Origin: Bailinhaonella thermotolerans
GTDB taxonomy: Bacteria > Actinomycetota > Actinomycetes > Streptosporangiales > Streptosporangiaceae
Length of the DNA stretch: 64,000 bases
Assembly: GCF_003594875.1 (NCBI RefSeq)
Contig: NZ_QZEY01000005.1
Coordinates: forward strand, 310,001-374,000
Direction: 5' to 3'
Below, piece after piece: positions 50,098 to 59,032 of the stretch. Position 1 is the stretch's first letter; each line of letters begins with the position of its first letter. Position numbers and translations under genes: made by a program. The notes beneath the pieces are model-generated. The model was not told the DNA's origin and made no database searches. It saw nothing but the letters and a program-made list of their open reading frames with translations.

Positions 50098-51000
50098 GTG
50101 CCAGACCCGATCAGGGTGTCCTTCATGTCGGGGGGAATCCGCCTCGCCGGATACCTCCACCTGCCGGACGACCGCCCGGGGCCGTACCCCTGCGTGGTGC
50201 TGTGCCACGGCGTCAGCGGCACCATGGACCGCCTGTTCCCCAACGCGCGGCACTTCGCGGCGGGGGGCCTGGCCGCCCTCGTGTTCGACTACCGCGACTT
50301 CGGGGAGAGCGACGGGGAGCCCCGCCAGCTCGTGGAGATCGAGGGCCAGCAGGAGGACATCCGGGCCGCCGTGTCCTTCGCCCGCGGCCACCGTGACCTG
50401 GACCCGGCGCGGATCCTGCTCTGGGGGAACTCCCTGGGCGGCGCCCACGTGATCTCCGTCGCGGCGGCCGACCCCGCGATCCGCGCGGTGGTGGCCCAGA
50501 TCCCCTTCAACGGCTTCCCGAGGAAGGTCGAAGGCCGTTCACCCTGGCAGACCCTGCGCCTCCAGGCCGTGGTCCTCTGGGACGCCCTGCGTGGAAGGCT
50601 CGGCCTCCCCCCGCACTACATCCCCATGGTCGGCCCCCCGGGCGCCCTGGCGGTGACGGCCACCCCCGAGGCGGACGAGCACATCAGAATCCTCAGCGGC
50701 TCCGGCGAGAAGACCCTCTGGCGCAACGAGATCGCCCCCCGCGCCTTCCTCCCCATGTCCCGCTACCGCCCCGCCGACGCCGCCCCCCATCTGAAGATGC
50801 CCCTGCTGATCTGCGTGGCCGAGGACGACAAGGAAACCCCCGCCGCCCAAACCCGCCCCCTCGCGGAGAAGGCCCCCCAAGCGGAGCTGAGAACCTACCC
50901 CGGCACCCACTTCGGCTTCTACAACGACCCCACGATCCGCCACCAGGTGCTCACGGACCAGCTCACCTTCTACCGCCACCACCTGGCCCCAGAGAACTGA
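50098..51000 (+). CDS. alpha/beta hydrolase (dienelactone hydrolase/acyl-peptidase-like)
   Basis: The 300-residue product starts at GTG 50098 after GGAGGGGAG. It has the oxyanion stretch CVVLCHGVSGTMD, nucleophile Ser in LLWGNSLGGAHVI, Asp in LLICVAEDDKETP and His in YPGTHFGFY, a complete triad. Relatives include the Mbeg1/YfnB-like and X-Pro dipeptidyl-peptidase type hydrolases. The substrate is unknown. It is probably controlled by the divergent TetR fusion. Confidence 0.9.
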   Translation: MPDPIRVSFMSGGIRLAGYLHLPDDRPGPYPCVVLCHGVSGTMDRLFPNARHFAAGGLAALVFDYRDFGESDGEPRQLVEIEGQQEDIRAAVSFARGHRDLDPARILLWGNSLGGAHVISVAAADPAIRAVVAQIPFNGFPRKVEGRSPWQTLRLQAVVLWDALRGRLGLPPHYIPMVGPPGALAVTATPEADEHIRILSGSGEKTLWRNEIAPRAFLPMSRYRPADAAPHLKMPLLICVAEDDKETPAAQTRPLAEKAPQAELRTYPGTHFGFYNDPTIRHQVLTDQLTFYRHHLAPEN

Positions 51001-51103
51001 CCCCGAGGACCAGCCCCGCGAACCCCGCCATCACGAGGACCTCTCCGGCCCGGGTTCGATATCCGAAGGGAGCCACGCATCAGGTGCTCCCACCGCATAC
51101 GCT

Positions 51104-51134
51104 AAGGCCCGCCTCCTTCGCGGAAGCGGGCCTT
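51104..51134. terminator. terminator between hydrolase and rplI operon
   Basis: AAGGCCCGCCTCC (51104-51116) and GGAAGCGGGCCTT (51122-51134) form a 13-bp stem with one mismatch and a 5-base loop, with TTT on the plus strand. It serves the convergent rplI operon and the hydrolase gene. Confidence 0.75.
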
Positions 51135-51152
51135 TGCGCGTTGAGGAAGGCG

Positions 51153-51599
51153 TCAGGCGCCTACGACCTCCACGTCCACCTTGGCGCTGACCTCCGGGTG
51201 GAGGCGGACGGCGATCTGGTGGCTGCCGACGCTCTTGATCGGGTTGCCGATCTCGATGCGGCGGCGGTCGAGCTCGGGACCGCCGGCGGCCTTGACGGCC
51301 TCGGCGATGTCACCGGAGGTGATCGAGCCGAAGAGGCGGCCGCCCTGGCCCGCGCGGGTCTTGAGGGTGACCTTGAGCGAGCCGAGGCGCTGCGCGACCT
51401 CCTGGGCGGTGCCCAGGTCGCGGATCTCGCGGGCCTCGCGGGCCTTGCGCAGGGACTCGATCTGCTTCTCCGCGCCGCGGCTCCACAGGATCGCGTAACC
51501 GCGCGGGATCAGGTAGTTGCGGCCGTAGCCGTCCTTGACCTCGACCACGTCGCCGGGGGCGCCCAGGCCGGTGACCTCGTTCGTGAGAATGAGCTTCAT
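51153..51599 (-). CDS. rplI: 50S ribosomal protein L9
   Basis: The 148-residue product has the N-domain [34 protein letters not shown] with the L9 signature GYGRNYLIP, a central helix ([19 protein letters not shown]) and the C-domain [16 protein letters not shown]. Length and order match the family. It is the last gene of rpsF-ssb-rpsR-rplI. Confidence 0.98.
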   Translation of the reverse strand: MKLILTNEVTGLGAPGDVVEVKDGYGRNYLIPRGYAILWSRGAEKQIESLRKAREAREIRDLGTAQEVAQRLGSLKVTLKTRAGQGGRLFGSITSGDIAEAVKAAGGPELDRRRIEIGNPIKSVGSHQIAVRLHPEVSAKVDVEVVGA

Positions 51600-51616
51600 C
51601 TGTCCGACCTCCGTCC

Positions 51617-51853
51617 TTAGCGCGCGGTGCTCGTGTAGGGCAGCAGCGCCATCTCACGAGCGTTCTTGATAGCGGTGGCCACGTCGCGCTGGTGCTGGGT
51701 GCAGTTGCCCGTCACCCGGCGGGCGCGGATCTTGCCGCGGTCGGAGATGAACTTACGCAGAAGCTGCGTGTCCTTGTAGTCGACGTAGGAGATCTTGTCG
51801 TGGCAGAACAGGCAAACCTTCTTCTTGGGCTTGCGCAGTGCCGGCTTGGCCAT
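51617..51853 (-). CDS. rpsR: 30S ribosomal protein S18 (zinc-ligand form)
   Basis: The 78-residue product has [24 protein letters not shown] and [25 protein letters not shown]. Cys residues in CLFC and NCTQH suggest the zinc-binding form; actinomycetes often have a second, cysteine-free copy elsewhere that replaces it under zinc limitation. It forms a complex with S6 on 16S rRNA. Confidence 0.98.
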   Translation of the reverse strand: MAKPALRKPKKKVCLFCHDKISYVDYKDTQLLRKFISDRGKIRARRVTGNCTQHQRDVATAIKNAREMALLPYTSTAR

Positions 51854-51947
51854 CGTGGTGCTCCTCCAAGAGAGCCCCGCTCACGCGGGAATGACACTCG
51901 GTATCGGATGGCCGCGCCCGTGAAGGCGCGGCCGTGAATTGCAGTGG

Positions 51948-52493
51948 TTAGAACGGCGGCTCGTCCGTGAAGTCGCCGCCGCCGCCCTGGCCGTAGCCGC
52001 CCTGACCGCCGCCGTAACCACCCTGGGCGCCGCCGAAGCCGCCGCCACCGGCGGGAGGCTGCGGGGAGGCGCTGGCCCACGGGTCGTCCGGCGGGGCGCC
52101 GAAGCCGCCGCCACCGCCGCCCTGGCGGGAGGTCTTGTTGACCTTCGCCGTGGCGTTGCGGAGCGACGGGCCGACCTCGTCGACCTCGACCTCGTAAGAG
52201 GTGCGCTTCTCGCCTTCCTTGGACTCCCAAGTGCGCTGGCGCAGGCGGCCCTGCACGATGACGCGCATGCCGCGCTGGAGACTCTCCGCGACGTTCTCGG
52301 CGGCCTGACGCCACACGTTGCACGTCAGGAAGAGGCTCTCGCCGTCCTTCCACTCGTTGGTCTGGCGATCCATGTAACGAGGGGTGGAGGCGATGCGGAA
52401 CTTGGCCACGGGCTGGCCACTGGGAGTGAAGCGCAGCTCCGGGTCGTCGACGAGGTTGCCGACGATCGTGATCTGGGTGTCGCCTGCTGCCAT
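51948..52493 (-). CDS. ssb: single-stranded DNA-binding protein
   Basis: The 181-residue product has an OB fold in residues 1-115 ([59 protein letters not shown]), a Gly-rich linker ([18 protein letters not shown], then [14 protein letters not shown]) and the acidic tip DFTDEPPF that binds partner proteins. It coats single-stranded DNA at forks and recruits repair proteins. As in other actinomycetes it is embedded between rpsF and rpsR. Confidence 0.98.
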   Translation of the reverse strand: MAAGDTQITIVGNLVDDPELRFTPSGQPVAKFRIASTPRYMDRQTNEWKDGESLFLTCNVWRQAAENVAESLQRGMRVIVQGRLRQRTWESKEGEKRTSYEVEVDEVGPSLRNATAKVNKTSRQGGGGGGFGAPPDDPWASASPQPPAGGGGFGGAQGGYGGGQGGYGQGGGGDFTDEPPF

Positions 52494-52605
52494 CGGTCGA
52501 GTTCGCTTTCCTCAGCGGGACGGGGACGTAGTCAGGGTACGGCGGGGCACCGACATTTCGCCGGTGAGCCGCGGCTCAGGGTTCGAGCCCGGTCCACGGC
52601 CTCGG

Positions 52606-52896
52606 TCAGTGAACCTCGGGACGCAGGACCTTGGTCCGCAGGATGCCCTCGTTCAGGTTGAGCTGACGGTCCAGCTCCTTGACCGTGGCGGGGGTGGCCG
52701 TCAGGTCGATGACGGCGTAGATCCCCTCGGGCTTCTTGTTGATGTCGTAGGACAGCCGCCGGCGGCCCCAGACGTCCACCTTCTCCACGGAACCACCGTC
52801 GCCGGTGACGACCTTGAGGAAACCGTCGAGCGTGGGCTGTACGGCGCGCTCATCGAGCGACGGGTCAAGAATGACCATCATCTCGTAACGACGCAT
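52606..52896 (-). CDS. rpsF: 30S ribosomal protein S6
   Basis: The 96-residue product from ATG 52896 has [44 protein letters not shown] and a C-terminal [15 protein letters not shown], a complete S6. The ribosome binding site GAGGAGG is 11 bases before the ATG and can pair with a leader segment, so autogenous control by S6:S18 is likely. Confidence 0.98.
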   Translation of the reverse strand: MRRYEMMVILDPSLDERAVQPTLDGFLKVVTGDGGSVEKVDVWGRRRLSYDINKKPEGIYAVIDLTATPATVKELDRQLNLNEGILRTKVLRPEVH

Positions 52897-52907
52897 GCGT
52901 ATCCCAA

Positions 52908-52953
52908 CCTCCTCTGGACTCTTGCGGTCACGACACCTTGCCGTGACAGGAGG
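52908..52953 (-). promoter_or_regulatory. candidate S6:S18-binding leader RNA of rpsF
   Basis: On the minus strand CCTCCT (52953-52948) can pair with AGGAGG of the ribosome binding site (52913-52908). Enclosed is a GTCACG/CGTGAC hairpin (52947-52942 with 52932-52927) followed directly by ACCG and a CGCAAGAG bulge. This matches the published S6:S18 motif, a CCG-containing bulge beside a hairpin, with a helix that hides the ribosome binding site. Confidence 0.6.
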
Positions 52954-53074
52954 AAGCCGCGTATCCACATTTCAACGCAGCCAAGTCAGGCTACCAGGGC
53001 GCGCAAATGTTCCTCACCGCTTACGCGGGGAACCACTGTTAGGACGCAGCCGATATGTGAGGGGGGTGGCGACA

Positions 53075-53389
53075 GTGCCACATGTCCTCCGTCCCGAGGA
53101 GAGACGACCGTTCCGGTTCACCCTGAACACGGACGGGCGCGCTCACCCTGTAGAGAATGCTCTGACCTTCTTCGTCCTGATATGCGGCATCGTGGCCTTC
53201 GTGACCGGGCTCATCATGGCCACGCACGCGGTCGCCTCCTGGGTGGGCCTGGTGGGCTTCCTGGTGGGCCTCTACGCCCAGTACCGCTCGGAGACCACCG
53301 CGGAGCGCTCGCTCATCATTCCCGGCATCATCGGCTCCTTCGTCGGCGCCGCCCTCGGCATCGCCCACGGAGGCTTCTTCCCGGGCTGA
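53075..53389 (+). CDS. small membrane protein
   Basis: The product has 104 residues from GTG 53075, eight bases after a GGGGGG run; GTGs at 53066 and 53057 are alternatives. Two or three membrane helices are visible (NALTFFVLICGIVAFVTGLI, SWVGLVGFLVGLYAQY, LIIPGIIGSFVGAALG), with a polar loop RSETTAERS. I recall similar small hydrophobic proteins beside rpsF in actinomycetes; function is unknown. Confidence 0.7.
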   Translation: MPHVLRPEERRPFRFTLNTDGRAHPVENALTFFVLICGIVAFVTGLIMATHAVASWVGLVGFLVGLYAQYRSETTAERSLIIPGIIGSFVGAALGIAHGGFFPG

Positions 53390-53788
53390 CCCCGGCCCTT
53401 CCGGGCCGGCCCGGGCCTGATCAGGGCCTGATCCGGGCCTGATCAGGGCCTGATCAGGGCCTGGTCCGGGTCCGCCCAGGCCGCCGAAGGCGTCATCGCA
53501 GGGCCGGAGCGCGCCCGCCCCGGCCCTCGGACCCCTGTGCCCACCAGGCGGCCTCCTCCCGCCCCTCCGGCACGGCGCCGCGTCCGCCGCCCTGCGCGCG
53601 TACGGCCCCGCGCTCGTGGGGCCCTGCGCGTACGGCACGGCGCCGAGCCCTCTCCGACGTACGGGATGAGCCCCTTCATCCCGGGGCGTACTCCTCTCCC
53701 ACCCGGCGTACGGCATCGCACCGGGGCGAAGGGGGTCAGGCCGGGTGAGGTGGGGGCGGCGGGTGGGAGGCGCGGTTAGGCTGACGGC
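53390..53788. other. repeat-rich gene-free stretch
   Basis: An 11-bp tandem repeat GGGCCTGATCA/C runs from 53413 to about 53470 (units at 53413, 53424, 53435, 53446, 53457, 53468). From 53580 to 53720 there are several CGTACGG copies. The nfo promoter is at the right end. No gene is supported. Confidence 0.7.
53777..53782 (+). promoter_or_regulatory. -10 box (TAGGCT) for leaderless nfo gene
   Basis: TAGGCT ends 7 bases before the ATG at 53789, with no ribosome binding site in between. Confidence 0.5.
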
Positions 53789-54550
53789 ATGGTGCGGATT
53801 GGTGCTCATGTCGACCAGGACGAGCCGCTGGCGCACGCCGCGGCGCGCGGGGCGGACGTCGTGCAGTTCTTCCTCGGCGACCCGCAGGGGTGGAAGGGCC
53901 CGGTGCTGCCGGAGTCGGCGGAGGCCCTGCGCGGCTCCGACGTCGACGTCTACGTCCACGCGCCCTACGTCATCAACGTGGCGACCACGAACAACCGCAT
54001 CAGGATCCCCAGCCGCAAGTTGCTCCAGCAGCACGTCAACGCCGCCGCCGAGCTCGGGGCCAAGGGGCTCATCGTGCACGGCGGGCACGTGCTCAAGGAC
54101 GACGACCCGGCCGTGGGCTTCGACAACTGGCGCAAGGCGATCGAGCGCACCGAGTGCCCGGTCCCCATCCTGATCGAGAACACCGCCGGCGGCGACAACG
54201 CGATGGCCCGCAGGCTGGAGAGCATCGCCCGGCTGTGGGACGCGCTGGACGGGCTCGACGTGGGCTTCTGCCTGGACACCTGCCACGCGTGGGCGGGCGG
54301 CGAGGAGCTCGTGGACCTGGTCGACCGGGTGAAGGCGATCACCGGCCGCATCGACCTGATCCACTGCAACAACTCGCGCGACACCTTCGACTCCGGCCGC
54401 GACCGCCACGCCAACCTCGCCTCCGGCACCATCGACGCCGACCAGATCCTCGCGGTCTGCCGCGCCGCGGGCGCCCCGATCGTCGTCGAGACCCCCGGCG
54501 AGGGCCAGGCCGCCGACATCGAGTTCCTGCGCTCCCACCTCGACGCCTGA
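53789..54550 (+). CDS. nfo: endonuclease IV (AP endonuclease, family 2)
   Basis: The 253-residue product has [73 protein letters not shown] and IVVETPGEG: the His, Glu and Asp ligands of the three-zinc site in order. It cleaves at abasic sites in base-excision repair. It is shorter than the E. coli enzyme, as in other actinomycetes. Transcription is apparently leaderless. Confidence 0.93.
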   Translation: MVRIGAHVDQDEPLAHAAARGADVVQFFLGDPQGWKGPVLPESAEALRGSDVDVYVHAPYVINVATTNNRIRIPSRKLLQQHVNAAAELGAKGLIVHGGHVLKDDDPAVGFDNWRKAIERTECPVPILIENTAGGDNAMARRLESIARLWDALDGLDVGFCLDTCHAWAGGEELVDLVDRVKAITGRIDLIHCNNSRDTFDSGRDRHANLASGTIDADQILAVCRAAGAPIVVETPGEGQAADIEFLRSHLDA

Positions 54551-54698
54551 CCCGCCCCATCCCGACGCCTGCCCCCGATTCCCCTCTGCGAGGCCTGGCG
54601 CGCCGCCGTAGGGCCTCAGGCGTCGCGTGCCCTCAGGCGTACGGCCTCAGGCACCGTACGTACGGCTGAAGGCCGCGCGCGCCCTCGGGCGTACGGCC

Positions 54699-56426
54699 TC
54701 AGGGCTCGGACGAGGGCAGGAAGGCCGTGGACCCGCCGAGGAGCGGAGCGCTCGGGCCGTACTGCGAGACCGCGGGGTACCTCAGCGGCACCGGCCGGAT
54801 CCGGCTCCCCGGCCCTGCGAACGTGAAGCTGTAGAGGCCAGGCCCGCTCCCCGGCGCCGAGACCACGACCTCGCGGCGGCCGTCGGCGTCCCGGTCGGCC
54901 GAGGTGACGGCGATGCCGAACATCCCGCCGCCGGGCGCGACCATCCGCGCCCAGCCGCTGTGCGCGGCCGTCCGCAGCGCGCCGTCCGCGCCGGACGCGA
55001 CCGCCGTGCGCCCCTCCAGGCCGCGCCGGACGCCGCTCAGCACCCACACCGCGCCCGCGCCGCCGTTCTTGGCGTGCGCCCCGACGATCAGCTCGTCGTG
55101 GCGGTCTCCGTCGAGGTCGGCCGCCGACAGCGCCCCGCCGAACACGTCGCCGCGCGCGCCGGAGCCGGGCACGCCCTTGGTGCCCTGGTGGATCACGCGG
55201 GAGCGGGCGGCGGAGATGCCGTCGGGACCGCCGCGCAGCTCCACCACCGCGCCGGAGTTCTCCTTCGCGCCGCGCGCCCGCTCGGCGTACACCGCGACGT
55301 CGGCGTACGGCCCGCCGTGGAACCGGCCGACCGTCACGGCGTCGCCCATCACGCCGGACACCGCGAGCCGTTCCACGGACGCCGCGCTGCTCGCCCGGGG
55401 CACGAGGCCGCCGCGCCCGCCGGGGATGAGGTGGACGATGCCGGTGGCCGAGCGCGCCGTCTTGAGCCGTTCGTGGTCGGCGGTGACCACGAGGTCGGCG
55501 ATCCCGTCCCCGGTCACGTCGCCGCTCGCGAGAGCCGTACCGAAGAAGTCGGAGGCGTCGGGCCCGCCCGTGATCCCGGGGGTGCGCTGGGAGAGGCTGC
55601 GGCCGGGGCGCAGGCCGCCGGGCCCGCCCCTGAAGAGGGCGACCATGCCCGCCCCGGGGCTCTTGCCGAGGCCCTCCCCGGGGACCCCGACGGCGAGGTC
55701 GTCGTACCCGTCCCCGTCGAAGTCGCCGGCGGCGAGGTCCGAGCCGAATCCGTCGCCCGCCTCGGCCTTCCCGGACACGCCGGGGGTGTTCTGGGTGAAC
55801 CCGCCGTTCGGGACGAGCCCGCGCCGGCCGCCGCGCAGGATCGCGACGGCGCCCGCGTCCTCGCTGGGCCCGACGTCCTCCCCCGGCACGCCGACCGCCA
55901 GGTCCAGCCGCCGGTCGCCGTCGAAGTCGCCGCGCGCCAGCCCAGCCCCGAAGTCGTCGCCCGGCTCACCCGTGCCCAGCACGCTCCCCGGCTCGTCCTG
56001 GCTGAACAGGCGGGGTTCCCCGGAGCCGCCGGGCACCAGCATGATCGAGCCGCCCTGTTCCGGCCTGCGCCGCGAGGTCTGGTACGGCCCGGCCCCGACC
56101 ACCAGGTCGTCCACCCCGTCCCCGGTCAGGTCGGAGGTCGCCGCCGCCTTCGGCCTGCCGGGCCGGATCGGCCGCCCGCTGAAGGGCGGCGAGCCCGGCG
56201 GTCCCGTCATGACGGGCGTCGCCTTGAGTCCGCCGGAGCCCTCCGGGGTGCCCCCGGGAGCCGGTGCGGCCGGAGCGGAGGCCGGCGCCGCCGTACCGGC
56301 CGGGGAAGGCGTCGCCGTGCTCACGGGAGGGACGACGGACGAGCCGGCGTCACCGCCCGGGGTGAGCGCGACGAGGGCGCCGGCGGCGAGGCCGGCTGCG
56401 GCGACTGTGCGAATCCAACTGCCCAC
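54699..56426 (-). CDS. secreted FG-GAP (integrin-alpha-like) beta-propeller protein
   Basis: The 575-residue product starts at GTG 56426. A signal peptide (MGSWIRTVAAAGLAAGALVAL) is followed by a Pro/Ala/Ser-rich linker and seven FG-GAP repeats with calcium-type loops: DLTGDGVDDLVV, DFDGDRRLDLAV, DFDGDGYDDLAV, DVTGDGIADLVV, RFHGGPYADVAV, DLDGDRHDELIV and DRDADGRREVVV. Seven repeats make one complete propeller; the fifth has a degenerate loop. It is likely a surface or secreted adhesive protein. TACCAT nine bases before the start suggests a nearly leaderless mRNA. Confidence 0.9.
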   Translation of the reverse strand: MGSWIRTVAAAGLAAGALVALTPGGDAGSSVVPPVSTATPSPAGTAAPASAPAAPAPGGTPEGSGGLKATPVMTGPPGSPPFSGRPIRPGRPKAAATSDLTGDGVDDLVVGAGPYQTSRRRPEQGGSIMLVPGGSGEPRLFSQDEPGSVLGTGEPGDDFGAGLARGDFDGDRRLDLAVGVPGEDVGPSEDAGAVAILRGGRRGLVPNGGFTQNTPGVSGKAEAGDGFGSDLAAGDFDGDGYDDLAVGVPGEGLGKSPGAGMVALFRGGPGGLRPGRSLSQRTPGITGGPDASDFFGTALASGDVTGDGIADLVVTADHERLKTARSATGIVHLIPGGRGGLVPRASSAASVERLAVSGVMGDAVTVGRFHGGPYADVAVYAERARGAKENSGAVVELRGGPDGISAARSRVIHQGTKGVPGSGARGDVFGGALSAADLDGDRHDELIVGAHAKNGGAGAVWVLSGVRRGLEGRTAVASGADGALRTAAHSGWARMVAPGGGMFGIAVTSADRDADGRREVVVSAPGSGPGLYSFTFAGPGSRIRPVPLRYPAVSQYGPSAPLLGGSTAFLPSSEP

Positions 56427-56507
56427 TCTTCGTGATGGTAGGCAAATAGAGCACGTCGTCCCAGCTCATCCACCTTGTCCGCGTGTCGTCCGGGGGCCGG
56501 CCGCGTG

Positions 56508-57653
56508 TCAGCCCGCCCAGGCGCCCTTGAAGAACGTGAGCGCGTCGGCCACCATCAACGGCCCCGCGACCAGCGCGTACGCGGCCAGCACCCACGGATG
56601 GCGCACCCCCGCGCGGCCGATGAGCAGGTAGAGCGGCCACCACAGGAGCGCCGACCTGGGGATGGACAGGTAGTACGACGAGATGACCAGGGAGAGCACC
56701 TGGAGCCCGACGTAGGTGAACTCGCCCCACCGGCGCGCGTACAGCAGCCACAGCGTGAAGATCACCCCGATGACGGCCGCGGCCAGCTCCATCCGGAACG
56801 CCCAGGTGAACTGGTTGTTCACGGTGAAGGCGGCGTTCCAGCTCGTCTCCCAGGCCTCCCACGGCGGGACCAGCCGCCGCCCCCAGCCCGCCTCCTGCGC
56901 GGTCTTCCACGCCAGGAGGTCGCCGGTGCGGAGGAACTGGTAGGCCGAGTACGCCGCCAGCGGCAGGAACGGCACGATCAGCAGGTGTGCCCGCTTCAGC
57001 GTCCGCAGCGCGCTCCGGGCGGCGATGCGCGGCCACCCGCCGGGTTCGGCGTTCCCCCGGTAGGCCCAGACGTAGTACTCCACGACGAGCGCGCACGCGA
57101 GGAACAGCCCGGTGATCCGCACGCAGGACGCGCCCGCCGCCAGGACCACCGCGAGCGTCCAGTGCGCCCGCCGCATCGCCAGCCAGGCCGGGATCGCGAA
57201 CGCCAGGAACAGCGCCTCGCTGTACCCCACCAGCAGGAACACCGCGGGCGGCGCGAGCAGCAGCGCGAACACCGCGCGCGGCCCGGTGCCCTCGGGCCCC
57301 TCGAACTCCCCCAGCCGCGACAGCGCGACCATCGCGATCGCCCCGGCGACCAGCGAGATCAGCACCCCGGCGAGCACGTAGTCCCGGGTGATCAGCTCCA
57401 CCAGTCGCAGCATCAGCGGCATCCCGGGAAAGAACGCGGGCAGCCCGGGGTCCTCCTTCTCCGCCGGATCGCCGTCGTATCCGAACCGCGCGATCTCGAT
57501 CAGCAACCGGGCGTCCCACCCGCCGAGCCTGTCGCGCAGGGACGGGAGCTCCTGCCCGGCGTAGATGAGCCCGAGCCCCGCAGTCGCCAGCAGCACCAGC
57601 CCCGCCCGCGAGGCCAGCCACAGCACGAGCGAGGAGCGGTCGGCCGTTCTCAC
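56508..57653 (-). CDS. GT-C family glycosyltransferase (mannosyltransferase-like)
   Basis: The 381-residue product starts at GTG 57653, overlapping the upstream stop by 4 bases. About nine membrane helices and the first outer loop GGWDARLLIEIARFGYDGDP, with the Asp expected in GT-C enzymes of the PIG-V type, are visible, then GYSEALFLAFAIPAWLAMRR. It probably transfers mannose from polyprenyl-phosphate-mannose outside the membrane to a lipid or protein. It is third in the PBP operon. Confidence 0.85.
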   Translation of the reverse strand: MRTADRSSLVLWLASRAGLVLLATAGLGLIYAGQELPSLRDRLGGWDARLLIEIARFGYDGDPAEKEDPGLPAFFPGMPLMLRLVELITRDYVLAGVLISLVAGAIAMVALSRLGEFEGPEGTGPRAVFALLLAPPAVFLLVGYSEALFLAFAIPAWLAMRRAHWTLAVVLAAGASCVRITGLFLACALVVEYYVWAYRGNAEPGGWPRIAARSALRTLKRAHLLIVPFLPLAAYSAYQFLRTGDLLAWKTAQEAGWGRRLVPPWEAWETSWNAAFTVNNQFTWAFRMELAAAVIGVIFTLWLLYARRWGEFTYVGLQVLSLVISSYYLSIPRSALLWWPLYLLIGRAGVRHPWVLAAYALVAGPLMVADALTFFKGAWAG

Positions 57654-59032
57654 GCGCTCTTCGCCACCAGGTCCGCCGCCCCTGCCGGTACGGCGGGCCG
57701 CCCGCGCCGCAGCGTGAACCGGTCGGCCGCGCCGTCGAAGACGCCTCCGGCCGGGTCGTCCACGCCGCCCCGCCGTACGGGATCGCGGCCGGGGGCGTAC
57801 ATGTCCCGGATGACCAGGGCGACCATCAGCACGATCGTGAGGGCGCGGGCCCAGACGGCGCCGAAGTACCAGCCGTCGCTGACCCCCTCGTGGTCGAACT
57901 CGGGGTTGATGAACAGCAGGTAGCCCCAGATCGCGAAGAAGTACCAGACCTCGGCGGCCGTCCACAGCGCGAGCGCGAGCCGGCGGGGCTGGGCGAGCAC
58001 GGCGAACGGCAGCAGCCAGAGGACGTACTGCGGCGACCACACCTTGTTCGAGATCATGAAGGCGGCCACGACGAGGAAGCAGAGCTGCATGAGCCGGGGC
58101 CGCGACGGCGCGGTCAGCGCCAGCACCGCGATGATCAGGCACAGCGCCGCGAACGACAGGACGCCCAGCGTGTCGAGGTTCTCCGGGTCGCCGAGCACGG
58201 GGACCTGCTTCATCTGGAAGAAGAACCAGAGCGAGCCCCAGTCGGCCCCGCGCTCCTCGCTGAAGGTGTAGAACCGCTTCCACCCGTCGAAGGTGGCGAT
58301 CATCATGGGCACGTTCACGACGAGCCACGTGGCCACGCCCGCGCCGAACATCGCGCCGAACGCCCGCCATCTGGCCGTACGCAGGGCCAGCAGGAAGAAC
58401 GGGCCGACGAGGAACAGCGGGTAGAACTTGGTCGCGACGGCGAGCCCGAGCAGCACGCCCGCGAGGACGTGGCGGCGGCGGCTCCAGGCGACCAGGCCGG
58501 TCAGCGCGAGCGCGCCGACGAGCAGGTCCCAGTTGATGTACGCCGTGAGGACGAGCGCCGGGGACAGGGCGTACCACAGCGCGTCCCAGCGGCGGCGGGG
58601 ACCGGCCAGGGCGGCGACGGCGAGGACGCCGACCACGAGGCAGCCGGCCATGACCGCGACCGTGATGTCGTAGAACGCGACCCCGCGCGTGCCCACGTCG
58701 CCCAGCGGCTCCACCAGCCAGGCGATGACCTGCATGAACGCCCCGATGCCGACGGGGTACTCCATCTCGTGCTCAAGATAGGCGAGCTTGCCGTCGGCGA
58801 AACCGCGCTGAAAGTACAGCGGGTAGATGTCGGTGTAGCAGTTGTGCACGAACTGCTGGTCGGCGTGGTTCCACGCGCCCCCGAACCGGCAGGCGCCCTT
58901 CTGGAGGTAGGCGAGCACCGCGCCGAACAGCCCCGCCGCCGCCAGCGAGGCCGCCAGTAGCGGGGTGCTCAGTCTCCTGCCCGGCGCGTCGCGCCCGTCG
59001 TCCCCCATGTCCGTCTTCCTATCCCCGATCAC
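57650..59032 (-). CDS. GT87-family polyprenol-phosphate mannosyltransferase-like protein
   Basis: The 460-residue product starts at GTG 59032, overlapping the PBP stop by 4 bases (GTGA). Ten or more membrane helices are present. The DUF2029/GT87 features are the outer loop [51 protein letters not shown] and [11 protein letters not shown]. Relatives in mycobacteria make lipomannan and arabinan; in this lineage the product is unknown, but cell-envelope glycan is likely from the operon. Confidence 0.88.
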   Translation of the reverse strand: MIGDRKTDMGDDGRDAPGRRLSTPLLAASLAAAGLFGAVLAYLQKGACRFGGAWNHADQQFVHNCYTDIYPLYFQRGFADGKLAYLEHEMEYPVGIGAFMQVIAWLVEPLGDVGTRGVAFYDITVAVMAGCLVVGVLAVAALAGPRRRWDALWYALSPALVLTAYINWDLLVGALALTGLVAWSRRRHVLAGVLLGLAVATKFYPLFLVGPFFLLALRTARWRAFGAMFGAGVATWLVVNVPMMIATFDGWKRFYTFSEERGADWGSLWFFFQMKQVPVLGDPENLDTLGVLSFAALCLIIAVLALTAPSRPRLMQLCFLVVAAFMISNKVWSPQYVLWLLPFAVLAQPRRLALALWTAAEVWYFFAIWGYLLFINPEFDHEGVSDGWYFGAVWARALTIVLMVALVIRDMYAPGRDPVRRGGVDDPAGGVFDGAADRFTLRRGRPAVPAGAADLVAKSA

